Assembly: GCF_002284535.1 (NCBI RefSeq) | Contig: NZ_NPKH01000023.1 | Coordinates: 403,767-467,766, forward strand | Reading direction: 5' to 3' | DNA from: Mesorhizobium wenxiniae | GTDB lineage: Bacteria > Pseudomonadota > Alphaproteobacteria > Rhizobiales > Rhizobiaceae | DNA length: 64,000 nt | Shown here: piece after piece, positions 33,942-43,716 of the stretch | How positions within the stretch are numbered: position 1 is the first letter of the stretch | How the letters are laid out: the number at the start of each line of letters is the position of its first letter | Translations under genes and position numbers: made by a program | The notes under the pieces: model-generated | The model's input: only the letters and a program-made list of their open reading frames with translations | The model's database searches: none | What the model was told of the DNA's origin: nothing

Positions 33942-35011
33942 CTGGCAGACAGGAGAAAATAGAGATGCGGCAATCAAGAAGGACGCAACGGACCAAAACG
34001 GCGCTTGTCGCCGGCGGCGCGGGTTTCCTCGGTTCGCATCTTTGCGAAACACTGCTTCAGACCGGGTACCGGGTGATCTGTGTCGACAATTTTCTTACCG
34101 GCCGGATGGAAAACATCGTCTCGATGATGGACCGTCCTCGTTTCCGGTTGATCGAGCAGGATATTTGCCGCCCCTTGGACCTTGCTGAACCGGTGGACCG
34201 CATTTTCAACCTGGCGTGCGCCGCATCGCCGCCGCGTTACCAAGCCGATCCGGTTCATACCACGCGAACCTGCGTGATCGGAACGCTCAATCTGCTTGAG
34301 CTTGCCGCCCGAAATAATGCGCGCTTCCTTCAGGCATCGACAAGCGAAGTGTATGGCGATCCCGAACAGCACCCGCAAAGGGAAGACTATGTCGGTCATG
34401 TGAACTGCACCGGTCCTCGTGCCTGCTATGACGAGGGCAAGCGAACCGCCGAAACCTTGTGCTTCGATTATTTGAGAACCGAGATGGCCGACATCCGGGT
34501 CGCGCGCATCTTCAACACCTATGGTCCGAGGATGGATCCTGCCGACGGCCGGATTGTCTCGAACCTGGTGATGCAGGCTCTCGAGAAGAGACCACTGACG
34601 ATATTCGGCGACGGGCTGCAGACCAGGTCGTTCTGCTATGTCTCCGATCTGGTTGACGGTCTGGTCCGTCTTATGGATGTCGATCCCAATCCGCGCCAAC
34701 CGGTCAATTTAGGCAATCCCGGGGAATTCACCGTTCTTCAACTGGCTGGATTGGTGAGAGATATGACCCATAGCAACTCGGTCTTCAAATTCCTGGCACT
34801 GCCGCAAGACGACCCTCGCCGGCGGCAACCGGACATTTCCCGAGCAAAAACCCTTCTGGATTGGTCGCCAAAGGTGCCGCTCAGGCGAGGCCTGATGCAG
34901 ACGATCAGCTATTTTATGGAGCTCGAAGCGAGCCGTAACGAGGATCGAATTCCCTCAATTGCGCCAAGCGTGAGGTCCGCTTCAGGCCGACTGCAAAACT
35001 TGCCGGCCTGA
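33938..35011 (+). CDS. UDP-glucuronate decarboxylase (UDP-xylose synthase)
   Basis: A 357-residue extended SDR that converts UDP-glucuronate to UDP-xylose. The NAD site is GGAGFLGSHLC; the family signature is NLACAASPPRYQ, then TSEVYGDP and ACYDEGKRTAE with the catalytic Tyr and Lys. R-x-FNTYGPRMDP and GDGLQTRSFCYVSDLV are typical. The N-terminal 20 residues are basic and variable; MRQSRR may be the true start. It ends the first half of the operon and gives the best clue that the product contains xylose. Confidence 0.9.
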   Translation: MTGRQEKIEMRQSRRTQRTKTALVAGGAGFLGSHLCETLLQTGYRVICVDNFLTGRMENIVSMMDRPRFRLIEQDICRPLDLAEPVDRIFNLACAASPPRYQADPVHTTRTCVIGTLNLLELAARNNARFLQASTSEVYGDPEQHPQREDYVGHVNCTGPRACYDEGKRTAETLCFDYLRTEMADIRVARIFNTYGPRMDPADGRIVSNLVMQALEKRPLTIFGDGLQTRSFCYVSDLVDGLVRLMDVDPNPRQPVNLGNPGEFTVLQLAGLVRDMTHSNSVFKFLALPQDDPRRRQPDISRAKTLLDWSPKVPLRRGLMQTISYFMELEASRNEDRIPSIAPSVRSASGRLQNLPA

Positions 35012-35094
35012 AGTCAGGGGAGAGCTGTGCGCTCGGACATGGGCCATGTGAGACCGTGGCGCCCGAACGCGCGCTCTCACTTTTTGTCATTAAG

Positions 35095-35119
35095 GGAACA
35101 TCCAGCCGAGCTCGCCGTT
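35095..35119 (+). promoter_or_regulatory. EcfG-type promoter inside the glycan operon
   Basis: GGAAC (35095-35099), 16 bases, CGTT (35116-35119), a perfect consensus, in the gap after the UDP-xylose synthase gene. It would drive the small ORF at 35136. Confidence 0.6.
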
Positions 35120-35135
35120 GGGCGAAGATACCGGC

Positions 35136-35336
35136 ATGGAGAACCGACCCGTGCATCGAAAACGATCCGCCAAGGACATCGAGCAAATGGCCGAAAGGGA
35201 AACGGCTGCTTTTCTGAGACGTGCCTCGATCATCTACCTTGAATGCTGTGTGAGCCTGATGATGACGCACCTCGAGCGCGAGGAAGTGGCCACCATCCTC
35301 GAAAAGGAAGCGGATATGCTGCGACGGCTCGACTGA
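35136..35336 (+). CDS. small hypothetical protein (66 aa) in the operon gap
   Basis: A 66-residue helical, charged protein (RSAKDIEQMAERETAAFLRR, later MMTHLEREEVATILEKEADM). The start is uncertain: ATG 35136 would lie only 16 bases after the predicted -10 box, and ATG 35187 with AAGGA upstream is an alternative. Function unknown. The perfect stress-promoter box just upstream supports its being expressed. Confidence 0.5.
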   Translation: MENRPVHRKRSAKDIEQMAERETAAFLRRASIIYLECCVSLMMTHLEREEVATILEKEADMLRRLD

Positions 35337-35421
35337 GGCTTGCGGCGCTTAGGCCCAGGCAGCCTCAAACAGCGCGCAGCTTTAATCGGCCATGAAGTTC
35401 GTGATTTTTCCAGGGTCGCAA

Positions 35422-35446
35422 GGAACATTCCCGGCAACTGGCAGTT
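35422..35446 (+). promoter_or_regulatory. EcfG-type promoter of the inositol-phosphate synthase half-operon
   Basis: GGAAC (35422-35426), 16 bases, AGTT (35443-35446), 43 bases before the GTG at 35489. It is the same form as the box at 26008, which suggests coordinated control of both halves. Confidence 0.6.
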
Positions 35447-35488
35447 CGGCGCGAGGAACTTATCTTCAACAGCGATGGCGGCAGTTTC

Positions 35489-36588
<1,100 letters not shown>

Positions 36589-36592
<4 letters not shown>

Positions 36593-37185
36593 CGACGACA
36601 TTCTTTTTGATCCGCCATGCGGCGCACGACAATGTCGGCGCCTATCTTGCCGGTCGCATGGCCGGAGTCTGCCTTGGCGACACCGGCAGGGCACAGGCGT
36701 TGCGCCTGGCCAGCCACATGGCACCGAAGCCGCTAGCAGCCATCTGTTGCAGCCCGCGCGAACGAACATTGGAAACCGCAAAACCGATCGCAATCGCCTG
36801 CAGTCCCGATAAGATTACAATCTGCCAAGAGCTCGATGAGATCGACTTCGGCGCGTGGTCGGGAAAGACTTTCGAAGAGTTGAACCAGGACGCCGACTGG
36901 CGGGTGTGGAACAGTCGGCGTCAGCAGGCGAGGACGCCGGGCGGCGAGACCATGCTGGACGTGCAGCAACGTGTCACCTCGCTGATGCAGCAGCTTCGCA
37001 AACGCTACCAGAACCAGTCCGTGGCACTGGTCAGCCATGCCGACGTGATCAAGGCCGCCGTCTGCAAGGTGCTCGGCTTGCCGCTGGGAGACTGTTTTCG
37101 CTTCGATATCGATCCTGCTTCGATCACCACTGTCGTATCCGGTGACTGGGGCTCCAAGCTGATCCGATTGAACGAAGCCGCCTGA
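36589..37185 (+). CDS. histidine-phosphatase-superfamily protein
   Basis: A 198-residue phosphoglycerate-mutase-like phosphatase. The catalytic His is in FLIRHAAHD (RHA instead of the usual RHG); further motifs are [23 protein letters not shown] and [16 protein letters not shown] overlap with ino1. Given the neighbour, dephosphorylation of inositol phosphate or of a glycosyl-inositol phosphate is a reasonable inference, not shown by sequence. Confidence 0.8.
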
Positions 37186-37198
37186 CGAGGACAGCCGG

Positions 37199-38302
37199 AT
37201 GCGAATGGTCATTTTCGGTCTCACCGTCACCTCTTCATGGGGAAACGGACACGCGACGCTGTGGCGCGGCCTGATCCGGGCGCTGGGCGGGCTGGGCTGG
37301 TCCGTCACCTTCTTCGAACGCAACACTCCCTATTATGCCGGGGCGCGCGACCTTGATCATCTCGATGGCGGCAACGTCGTTCTCTATCCGGACTGGGAAG
37401 ACATTCGCCATGTCGCGGAACAGGCTATCGGGCAATCGGACGTCGTCATCGTCACGTCCTATTGCCCCGACGCCGTGGAGGCATCGCGCCTGGGGCAGCA
37501 GACCTGTCGCGGGCTGAAAGTTTTCTACGATCTGGACACCCCGGTCACACTCGCCCGGATCGAACAAGGTCTACGACCGGCGTATTACGGGCCCGAAGGC
37601 CTTCGCGATTTCGACCTCGTCCTGAGTTATACGGGGGGAACCGCAATCGATGCGCTGAAAACTCTGCTGGGTGCGCGCCGTGTCTTGCCACTCTATGGTC
37701 ATGTCGATCCCGAGCGACACCGGCCAGCAGAGCCCCGGGCTGAATTTGCTGGAGATCTATCCTATCTCGGAACTTATGCGGCTGATCGCCAGGCCGGCGT
37801 CGAAAAGTTGCTGGTCCGCACGGCAGCGCGCCTGCCGGACCACCGTTTCGTCATCGGCGGCGCCCAATATCCGCACGAATTTCCGTGGGGCGAAAACATC
37901 TTCTTTGTCAGGCATCTTCCGCCTGCGGATCATCCGGCCTTCTTTTGCTCATCGCGTCTGACGCTGAACGTGACCCGCGAGGCGATGGCCAAGAGGGGCT
38001 GGTGTCCTTCGGGCAGGCTGTTCGAGGCGGCAGCCTGCGGCGCGGCGATCGTGAGCGACACCTGGCCAGGCCTGAGCAGTTTTTTCCAACCCGGCAGCGA
38101 GATCATCCTGGCGGACACCACCGACGACGTGGTCGCGGCAGTCTGCTTGTCCGACAGCGACGTCGACGCAATCCGGCGCCGTGCGCGCGAGCGGGTGTTG
38201 GACGAGCACACCTCTGCGCAGCGCGCCAGGGAACTGGACCGCCTCCTGTCCGATGCATTGCAGGGCTTGACGGCGGGCGAGCCGTTGAAGGAAGCAATCT
38301 GA
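37199..38302 (+). CDS. CgeB-like glycosyltransferase 4
   Basis: A 367-residue protein, paralogue of 32832: SSWGNGHATLWRGLIRAL, KVFYDLDTPVTLARI, GDLSYLGTYAADRQAGV and SGRLFEAAACGAAIVSDTW. GT-B fold expected, cytoplasmic. Separated from its three relatives by the UDP-xylose and inositol genes. Ends in a TGATG overlap with the nucleotidyltransferase gene. Confidence 0.82.
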   Translation: MRMVIFGLTVTSSWGNGHATLWRGLIRALGGLGWSVTFFERNTPYYAGARDLDHLDGGNVVLYPDWEDIRHVAEQAIGQSDVVIVTSYCPDAVEASRLGQQTCRGLKVFYDLDTPVTLARIEQGLRPAYYGPEGLRDFDLVLSYTGGTAIDALKTLLGARRVLPLYGHVDPERHRPAEPRAEFAGDLSYLGTYAADRQAGVEKLLVRTAARLPDHRFVIGGAQYPHEFPWGENIFFVRHLPPADHPAFFCSSRLTLNVTREAMAKRGWCPSGRLFEAAACGAAIVSDTWPGLSSFFQPGSEIILADTTDDVVAAVCLSDSDVDAIRRRARERVLDEHTSAQRARELDRLLSDALQGLTAGEPLKEAI

Positions 38303-39108
38303 TGTTGGGCATCGTGCCCGCTGCCGGCCGCGGCAGCCGCATTCAACCGCTCGGCTTCTCGAAGGAGCTCCTGCCGGTCGGCAGTCGCATCGACGGCCAG
38401 ACCGAGCGCCCGTGCGCGGTGAGCGAATATCTGGTGCGTCGCATGGTGCGCAATCGTGTCGACAAAATCTGCTTCGTCATCGGATCGGGCAAATCGGACA
38501 TCCTCGAATACTATGCCGCCGGCTACGGCGACGCCACCGCACTGTTCGTCGTACAGCCCACTCCCGTCGGTCTTTGCGATGCGATCTTCCGCGCCGCCCC
38601 GCTCGTCGCACCGGACGAGACGGTTCTGATCGGCCTGCCCGATACGATCTGGTTTCCGGAAGATGGCTTCTGCCGCCTGCCGGACGACCGGCTGTCGTTT
38701 CTACTCTTCCCAGTGGATCACCCCGAACTCTTCGATGCCGTCGTTCTCGACCAGGGCGACCGAGTGAGGGAGATCCAGGTCAAGCAACAGGACGCCGCAT
38801 CGAACTGGATTTGGGGCGCGTTCAAGATGCCGGGCCGCATACTTCACCAGCTTGCCGCGCTTTGGCGCGAGCGGAATCAAAGCGACGAATACGTCGGTAC
38901 ACTCATCAATGCCTATCTGGCGGCCGGCGGCGAGGCTTACGGCGTCAAGGCAGGCACCGCCTATGTCGACGTCGGCACTTTCAACGGCTACCGCACGGCA
39001 CTTCGGCTGCTTGAGAACAACGACCCTACGTTGGAGGACCCGAAAAACCTCATGTTCGCGCTGCGAGGGCAGTCGCAGATACCAAGCCATCCAGGCGAAG
39101 GAGGCTAG
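38302..39108 (+). CDS. sugar-phosphate nucleotidyltransferase
   Basis: A 268-residue RmlA/GalU-like protein from ATG 38302. The nucleotide-binding loop VPAAGRGSRIQPLGFSKELLPV is complete; GLPDTIWFPE supplies the metal-binding Asp, and VDVGTFNGY is at the end. It makes an NDP-sugar, probably the donor for one of the operon's transferases. The methyltransferase gene follows after two bases. Confidence 0.88.
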   Translation: MLGIVPAAGRGSRIQPLGFSKELLPVGSRIDGQTERPCAVSEYLVRRMVRNRVDKICFVIGSGKSDILEYYAAGYGDATALFVVQPTPVGLCDAIFRAAPLVAPDETVLIGLPDTIWFPEDGFCRLPDDRLSFLLFPVDHPELFDAVVLDQGDRVREIQVKQQDAASNWIWGAFKMPGRILHQLAALWRERNQSDEYVGTLINAYLAAGGEAYGVKAGTAYVDVGTFNGYRTALRLLENNDPTLEDPKNLMFALRGQSQIPSHPGEGG

Positions 39109-39110
39109 CC

Positions 39111-39872
39111 ATGTTGCATTCGAACGCGGAAATCCGTCGCCGCATCGATGCCCTTGGCCCGTGGTTTCACAACATGGAGCTGGCAGGCGTCGAAACCGCC
39201 CCCGACCATTTCCTCGGCAACTACCCGCTGATCAAATGGCGCAAGTTCGCCGACGCCATTCCTGCCGATCTGTCCGGCAAGGCCGTGCTCGACATAGGCT
39301 GCAACGCCGGCTTCTACTCGATCGAGATGAAACGACGCGGCGCCGGCCGCGTCCTCGGCATCGATTTCGATGAAGCCTATCTGGCGCAGGCGCGCTTCGC
39401 CGCCGAGATCGCGGACTGCGACATCGAATTCCAGCAACTGTCGGTCTACGACGTCGGCGCGCTGCGGGAGAAATTCGACATCGTCCTGTTCATGGGTGTG
39501 CTGTATCACCTGCGCCACCCCCTGCTCGCTCTCGATCTGATCCGGGAGCATGTCGCCGGCGACCTGATGATCTTCCAGTCCATGCAGCGCGGCAGCACCG
39601 AACTGCCTGCACTCGATGAGAATTATCCTTTCTCGACACACGATCTGTTCGACCGGCCCGAGTTTCCCAAGCTGCATTTCGTCGAGCATCGCTATGCCGA
39701 CGACCCGACCAACTGGTGGATTCCCAATCGCGCCTGCACCGAAGCGATGCTGCGCAGCGCCGGCTTCGAGACCGTGCTGCACCCGGAGCAAGAGGTTTAT
39801 TTCTGCCGCGCCGCCAACGAACCGGCCGGTGGAGGCGCCGTCTACCCGTCGAAAGGACAACTGCATGATTGA
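39111..39872 (+). CDS. SAM-dependent methyltransferase, TIGR04290-like
   Basis: A 253-residue class I methyltransferase. The SAM-binding motif is VLDIGCNAGFYSIEMKRRGA, followed by GIDFDEAYLAQARFA. The conserved GPWFHNMELAGVETAPDHF start and FMGVLYHLRHPLLALDLI fit tRNA-CmoB-like/TIGR04290 proteins, which I remember as markers of this type of oligosaccharide cluster. Likely O-methylates the glycan. Overlaps the hydrolase gene by eight bases. Confidence 0.85.
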   Translation: MLHSNAEIRRRIDALGPWFHNMELAGVETAPDHFLGNYPLIKWRKFADAIPADLSGKAVLDIGCNAGFYSIEMKRRGAGRVLGIDFDEAYLAQARFAAEIADCDIEFQQLSVYDVGALREKFDIVLFMGVLYHLRHPLLALDLIREHVAGDLMIFQSMQRGSTELPALDENYPFSTHDLFDRPEFPKLHFVEHRYADDPTNWWIPNRACTEAMLRSAGFETVLHPEQEVYFCRAANEPAGGGAVYPSKGQLHD

Positions 39873-40797
39873 AGCTGCGATGATCTGGAACGAGCCGAAC
39901 AACAAGTCCCATTGGGATCCCGAACTCGACCCCGACTGGAGCCGCTTCGCCACTATGGCAATGCTGGCCGCCGATGCGATCGCATCGGAAAACCCCACCG
40001 TGACCAAGATCCTGGGCGGCATTTCGCCGATCGATGCCGATTTCATGGCGCTCATGAAGCAGTACGGCGCGCTGGATCATGTCGATGCCGTCGCCGTGCA
40101 CGGCTTTCCGCTCGACTGGAACCTCTGGCAGATTCAGGAGTGGCCCCAGAAGATCGGCGAGATTTCGACCGTCACCGATCTTCCTGTATGGGTCAGCGAA
40201 GTTGGTGTGTCGAGCTTCGGTGCCGAGGAGGTGCAGCTATGGGGCTTGCGCCGGACCGCCGAACTGCTGCTCGGCAACGCCTCGCGCATACAATGGTACA
40301 GCCTCTACGATCTTCCGCGCGAATGGGGGGCAACGACACGCCATCGCGAGGCGGAAGGCTCCTCCTACTATCGTCACTTCTACATGGGCCTGCTACGCGA
40401 AGACGGTACGCCCAAACCCGCGCTCGAGGAATTCCTGCGTTACACGCCCGAAATGGGACTGGTGCAATGGTTCCACTTTGAAGATCCCCGGCTGGATGAC
40501 GCCGTCGCCTGGATGAAGCGGCTGGGCGTCACCAATGTGCGCACCGGACTTTCCTGGGCCGATAGTTTTAGGCCGAATGCGCTGGACTGGTACGACCGGC
40601 AGATGGAAGCGCTTGCCGACTTCGACGTGACCATCACCTTCTGCTTCACTCCCGAGCACCGCGGAGTGATGCCGCATCACACCAGTCCGCCGCTAGTGCC
40701 GGAGGAATTTGCCGAGTTTTGCGCGACGATGACCCGCCGCTACGCTCCCGCCATGGCTGCCTCGCCAGTCAGAGCGGTGCGGGCTTCGGCAGCGTGA
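39865..40797 (+). CDS. clan GH-A hydrolase, apparently circularly permuted
   Basis: A 310-residue protein from ATG 39865. Residues 1-185 carry the second half of a TIM barrel: the acid/base motif IWNEPN (Glu10) and the nucleophile motif WVSEVGVSS (Glu112). Residues about 200-300 look like the first half (GVTNVRTGLSWADSF, VTITFCFTPEHRG, PPLVPEEFAEFCATM). The order is the reverse of usual beta-xylosidase-like enzymes. No signal peptide, so it acts in the cytoplasm, perhaps trimming or transferring xylose. Confidence 0.75.
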   Translation: MIEAAMIWNEPNNKSHWDPELDPDWSRFATMAMLAADAIASENPTVTKILGGISPIDADFMALMKQYGALDHVDAVAVHGFPLDWNLWQIQEWPQKIGEISTVTDLPVWVSEVGVSSFGAEEVQLWGLRRTAELLLGNASRIQWYSLYDLPREWGATTRHREAEGSSYYRHFYMGLLREDGTPKPALEEFLRYTPEMGLVQWFHFEDPRLDDAVAWMKRLGVTNVRTGLSWADSFRPNALDWYDRQMEALADFDVTITFCFTPEHRGVMPHHTSPPLVPEEFAEFCATMTRRYAPAMAASPVRAVRASAA

Positions 40798-40804
40798 GTG
40801 AGCA

Positions 40805-41656
40805 ATGCAACACGCACCTGACAGATCCGGAACGCTTGCCGAATTCGCGGCCCTGCTGACAGGCGCTGCCCCGCACGGCTCTGACGGTGCTGAAATCATG
40901 ATCGTTGTCGCGCATCCGGATGACGAGACCATCGGCATCGGCGGACATCTTGCCGGATTGCGCGGATCTCGCATCGTGCATGTCACTGACGGCGCGCCGC
41001 GAGACCTTGATGACGCGCGAGCGTACGGCTTCGAGACTTGGCAGGACTACGCCGAGGCCCGCCATAGGGAGTTGGAGACAGCGCTGGCGGCAGCGGAATT
41101 GCCGTCGACGACCATGATCAGCCTCGGTTATCCCGACAAACAAGCCGCCGGGAATCTTGGCGCGCTCGCACGGGAGCTGACCGGCCTTTTGGCCGATCGC
41201 GATGTCAGTTTCGTCTGTACGCATCCTTATGAAGGCGGTCACCCCGATCATGACGCGACCGCCTTTGCCGTACATGCGGCTTGCCATTTGCTGCGCCGCG
41301 ATGGACGCCCGGCGCCGGCCATCGTCGAAATGGCGTTCTATTGCGCCGGACCTGAGGGCGCAGTCCTCCAGGACTTCAACAGCGTTCCCGGCGGTGAGTG
41401 CATCGAACTCCACCTTACGGAAGCGGCCTTCGAACGGAAGCAGTGCATGCTGGCCTGCCACCGGACACAGCAACGGACGCTGGCGCCGTTTACGGCGCGC
41501 GTCGAACGTTTCCGGGTGGCGCCCACCTATGATTTCCTGGCGCTGCCGAACAACGGCAAGCTTTATTACGAGGCGCTGCCGCTCGGCTTGGAACCGGCGG
41601 TTTGGCTCCACGCCGCCGCCGCTGCACATGAGGAGCTTGGGCTCGGCCGGCCATGA
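40805..41656 (+). CDS. PIG-L family deacetylase
   Basis: A 283-residue zinc-dependent LmbE/PIG-L deacetylase. Zinc motifs are VVAHPDDETIG (residues 35-45) and the HPDHDA further on. The family removes N-acetyl from GlcNAc-inositol-type compounds (PIG-L, MshB) or bacillithiol precursors (BshB). Next to ino1 and a GT4 enzyme, a GlcNAc-inositol-like substrate is plausible. ATGA overlap with the GT4 gene. Confidence 0.87.
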   Translation: MQHAPDRSGTLAEFAALLTGAAPHGSDGAEIMIVVAHPDDETIGIGGHLAGLRGSRIVHVTDGAPRDLDDARAYGFETWQDYAEARHRELETALAAAELPSTTMISLGYPDKQAAGNLGALARELTGLLADRDVSFVCTHPYEGGHPDHDATAFAVHAACHLLRRDGRPAPAIVEMAFYCAGPEGAVLQDFNSVPGGECIELHLTEAAFERKQCMLACHRTQQRTLAPFTARVERFRVAPTYDFLALPNNGKLYYEALPLGLEPAVWLHAAAAAHEELGLGRP

Positions 41657-42717
41657 CCCTCACCGTCCTGAACGTCGCCTACCCTCTCGCGCCAGTCGGC
41701 CCCGATGCGGTTGGCGGTGCCGAGCAGGTGCTGTCGATGCTCGACCAGGCACTCGTGCGCGCGGGACACGGCTCCATCGTGATCGGTTGCCAGGGCTCCA
41801 AAGCAGCGGGCGTCCTCATCGAGACACCTGCTGAACCAGGCGTGCTCGACGATGCGGCGAAAAAACGGGCACAGCGCTCCCACCGCGCAGCGATAGACGT
41901 CGCACGCGCCCGTTGGCCGATCGACGTGGTTCATCTGCACGGCATCGATTTCGATGCCTATCTGCCTGGCCATGGCCCGACGCTTGTAAGCCTGCACCTG
42001 CCGCTCGATTGGTATCCGTCCGATGCTTTGCGCCCAATCCGTGACGATCTATGGCTGCACGCCGTCTCGGCGGCCCAACAGAGGACCGCGCCGCCGGGTG
42101 CCAAACTGGTTGCGCCCATTCCAAACGGCGTCGATATCGACGCGCTGAGCGGTCGGCAGTCCAAGCGCAACTTCGCGCTGGTGCTCAGCCGCATCTGCCC
42201 GGAAAAGGGCATCCATCTTGCACTGGATGCGGCCAAACAGGCTGGTGTGCCGCTGGTCATCGGCGGCAAGGTCTACCCCTATGAAACGCACACTCTCTAC
42301 TTTCGTGACGAAGTCCAGCCGCGCCTCGACAAGCAGCGCCGCTTCCTCGGTCCGCTCGGCTTCACCGCCAAACGGCGCTTTCTCAATGCCGCCCGGTGCC
42401 TGGTCATTCCCAGCCTTGCCGCAGAAACCAGCTCGCTTGTCGCGATGGAGGCGATGGCCTGCGGCACGCCGGTTGTCGCCTTTCCAAACGGCGCGCTGCC
42501 GGGCGTGGTCGAACACGGCAGGACGGGCTTTCTGGTCAATGACGTCCATGAGATGGCGGGAGCCATAGTCGCAGCATCCCGCCTGGATGCCGAGATATGC
42601 CGGGCCGAGGCGCGGCGGCGCTTTTCGCTCGACCAAATGATTTCGTCTTACATGAACGCGTACCATGCGCTGGCAGAGCTTGGTGCCGGCCGCAGGCGCC
42701 TCGCGCCGGTGCAGTGA
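41653..42717 (+). CDS. GT4-family glycosyltransferase
   Basis: A 354-residue GT-B enzyme. The N-terminus has VGGAEQVLSMLDQALVRAGH. The donor domain has PNGVDIDAL, SRICPEKGIHLALDA and the E-x7-E region ETSSLVAMEAMACGTPVVAF. Overlaps the deacetylase gene. The pair resembles the MshA/MshB and BshA/BshB pairs of low-molecular-weight thiol synthesis. Confidence 0.87.
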   Translation: MTLTVLNVAYPLAPVGPDAVGGAEQVLSMLDQALVRAGHGSIVIGCQGSKAAGVLIETPAEPGVLDDAAKKRAQRSHRAAIDVARARWPIDVVHLHGIDFDAYLPGHGPTLVSLHLPLDWYPSDALRPIRDDLWLHAVSAAQQRTAPPGAKLVAPIPNGVDIDALSGRQSKRNFALVLSRICPEKGIHLALDAAKQAGVPLVIGGKVYPYETHTLYFRDEVQPRLDKQRRFLGPLGFTAKRRFLNAARCLVIPSLAAETSSLVAMEAMACGTPVVAFPNGALPGVVEHGRTGFLVNDVHEMAGAIVAASRLDAEICRAEARRRFSLDQMISSYMNAYHALAELGAGRRRLAPVQ

Positions 42718-42726
42718 GCGGTTTTC

Positions 42727-43716
42727 ATGCTCCGCTCCGAGACCATCGACGATCCGGCCGCCCTTGAGGCCCTGGCGCCGCGCTGGCGGGAGCTCTGGGC
42801 GCACAGCCGGACGGCGACGCCGTTTCAATGCCCCGCCTGGCTGGTGCCGTGGTGGCGCACATTCGCGCCCGGAGAACTGGCGACGATCGCCGTCTGGCGT
42901 GGCGACGATCTGGTGGGATTGGCGCCGCTTTATCTAGAACACACAACTTCCGGTTCGAAATTGCTTCCGGTCGGGATTTCATTGAGCGACTATCTGGATG
43001 TCCTGTGTTTCCCCGGCATCGAAGCGGCTGTCGCCGCCGTCATCGCCGACCGGGCTCTTGCGATCAATTGGTCGCAATGGATTTTGCCGGATCTACCGGC
43101 GGGTGCCGCGGGTCTCGCCATAACGCACCCTGCACTGGAGGCGGGTCAACTCGTCGATCACGCTGCTTGTCCCGTGCTCTCGATTGCCGGGGACGAGGCG
43201 CTGGCGGTCCGCGTTCCGGCGCGGCGAAGACGCCAGTTGCGCCGCGCACATAAAGCCGCATGCAGGCGCGGCTGCGTTTCCATCATGTCGGCGCAAGCCG
43301 ATCCCAAAACATTCTTCGATCAACTGGTCCGCCTTCACGGCGCGCGTTGGGCCGGACATGGCGACGGCGTGCTGGCCGACCCGGCTGCGGAAGAATTCCA
43401 TCGACAGGCGCTTCCACTGCTTGCCGCGCAGGGCCTTGTGCGATGCTGGCTTGTTGCTATCGATGATGCGGTCGTCGGGGCCTATTACGGATTTCACCAT
43501 CGCCACCGCGCCTACGCTTATCTTGGCGGTTTCGATCCGGCCTACGCCGATGAAAGTCCCGGCGCAATCCTCATTGGTCACGCGATTGCCGAGGCGGCTC
43601 GTGAAGGGGCGCGGGAGTTCGACTTTCTGCGCGGCCAGGAAACCTATAAGTATGGCTGGGGCGCCGTCGACCAATGGACAATGCGAAAGGTCTGGACGCG
43701 GAGCATCGCTCAATGA
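42727..43716 (+). CDS. GNAT/FemAB-like acyltransferase
   Basis: A 329-residue CelD/BcsL-type GNAT protein with two GNAT-like halves. FQCPAWLVPWWRTFAPGELATIAVW is near the start; RRRRQLRRAHKAACRRG and LIGHAIAEAAREGAREFDFLRGQETYKYGW are towards the end. The family acylates sugars or amino groups. Its place beside the deacetylase suggests re-acylation of the freed amine. Overlaps the next gene by ATGA. Confidence 0.8.
   Translation: MLRSETIDDPAALEALAPRWRELWAHSRTATPFQCPAWLVPWWRTFAPGELATIAVWRGDDLVGLAPLYLEHTTSGSKLLPVGISLSDYLDVLCFPGIEAAVAAVIADRALAINWSQWILPDLPAGAAGLAITHPALEAGQLVDHAACPVLSIAGDEALAVRVPARRRRQLRRAHKAACRRGCVSIMSAQADPKTFFDQLVRLHGARWAGHGDGVLADPAAEEFHRQALPLLAAQGLVRCWLVAIDDAVVGAYYGFHHRHRAYAYLGGFDPAYADESPGAILIGHAIAEAAREGAREFDFLRGQETYKYGWGAVDQWTMRKVWTRSIAQ

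Noticed and set aside
37885-38302. Long 5' extension of the nucleotidyltransferase frame
   Set aside because: The extension lies inside the CgeB-like gene; ATG 38302 with a TGATG overlap gives the normal RmlA-like length.
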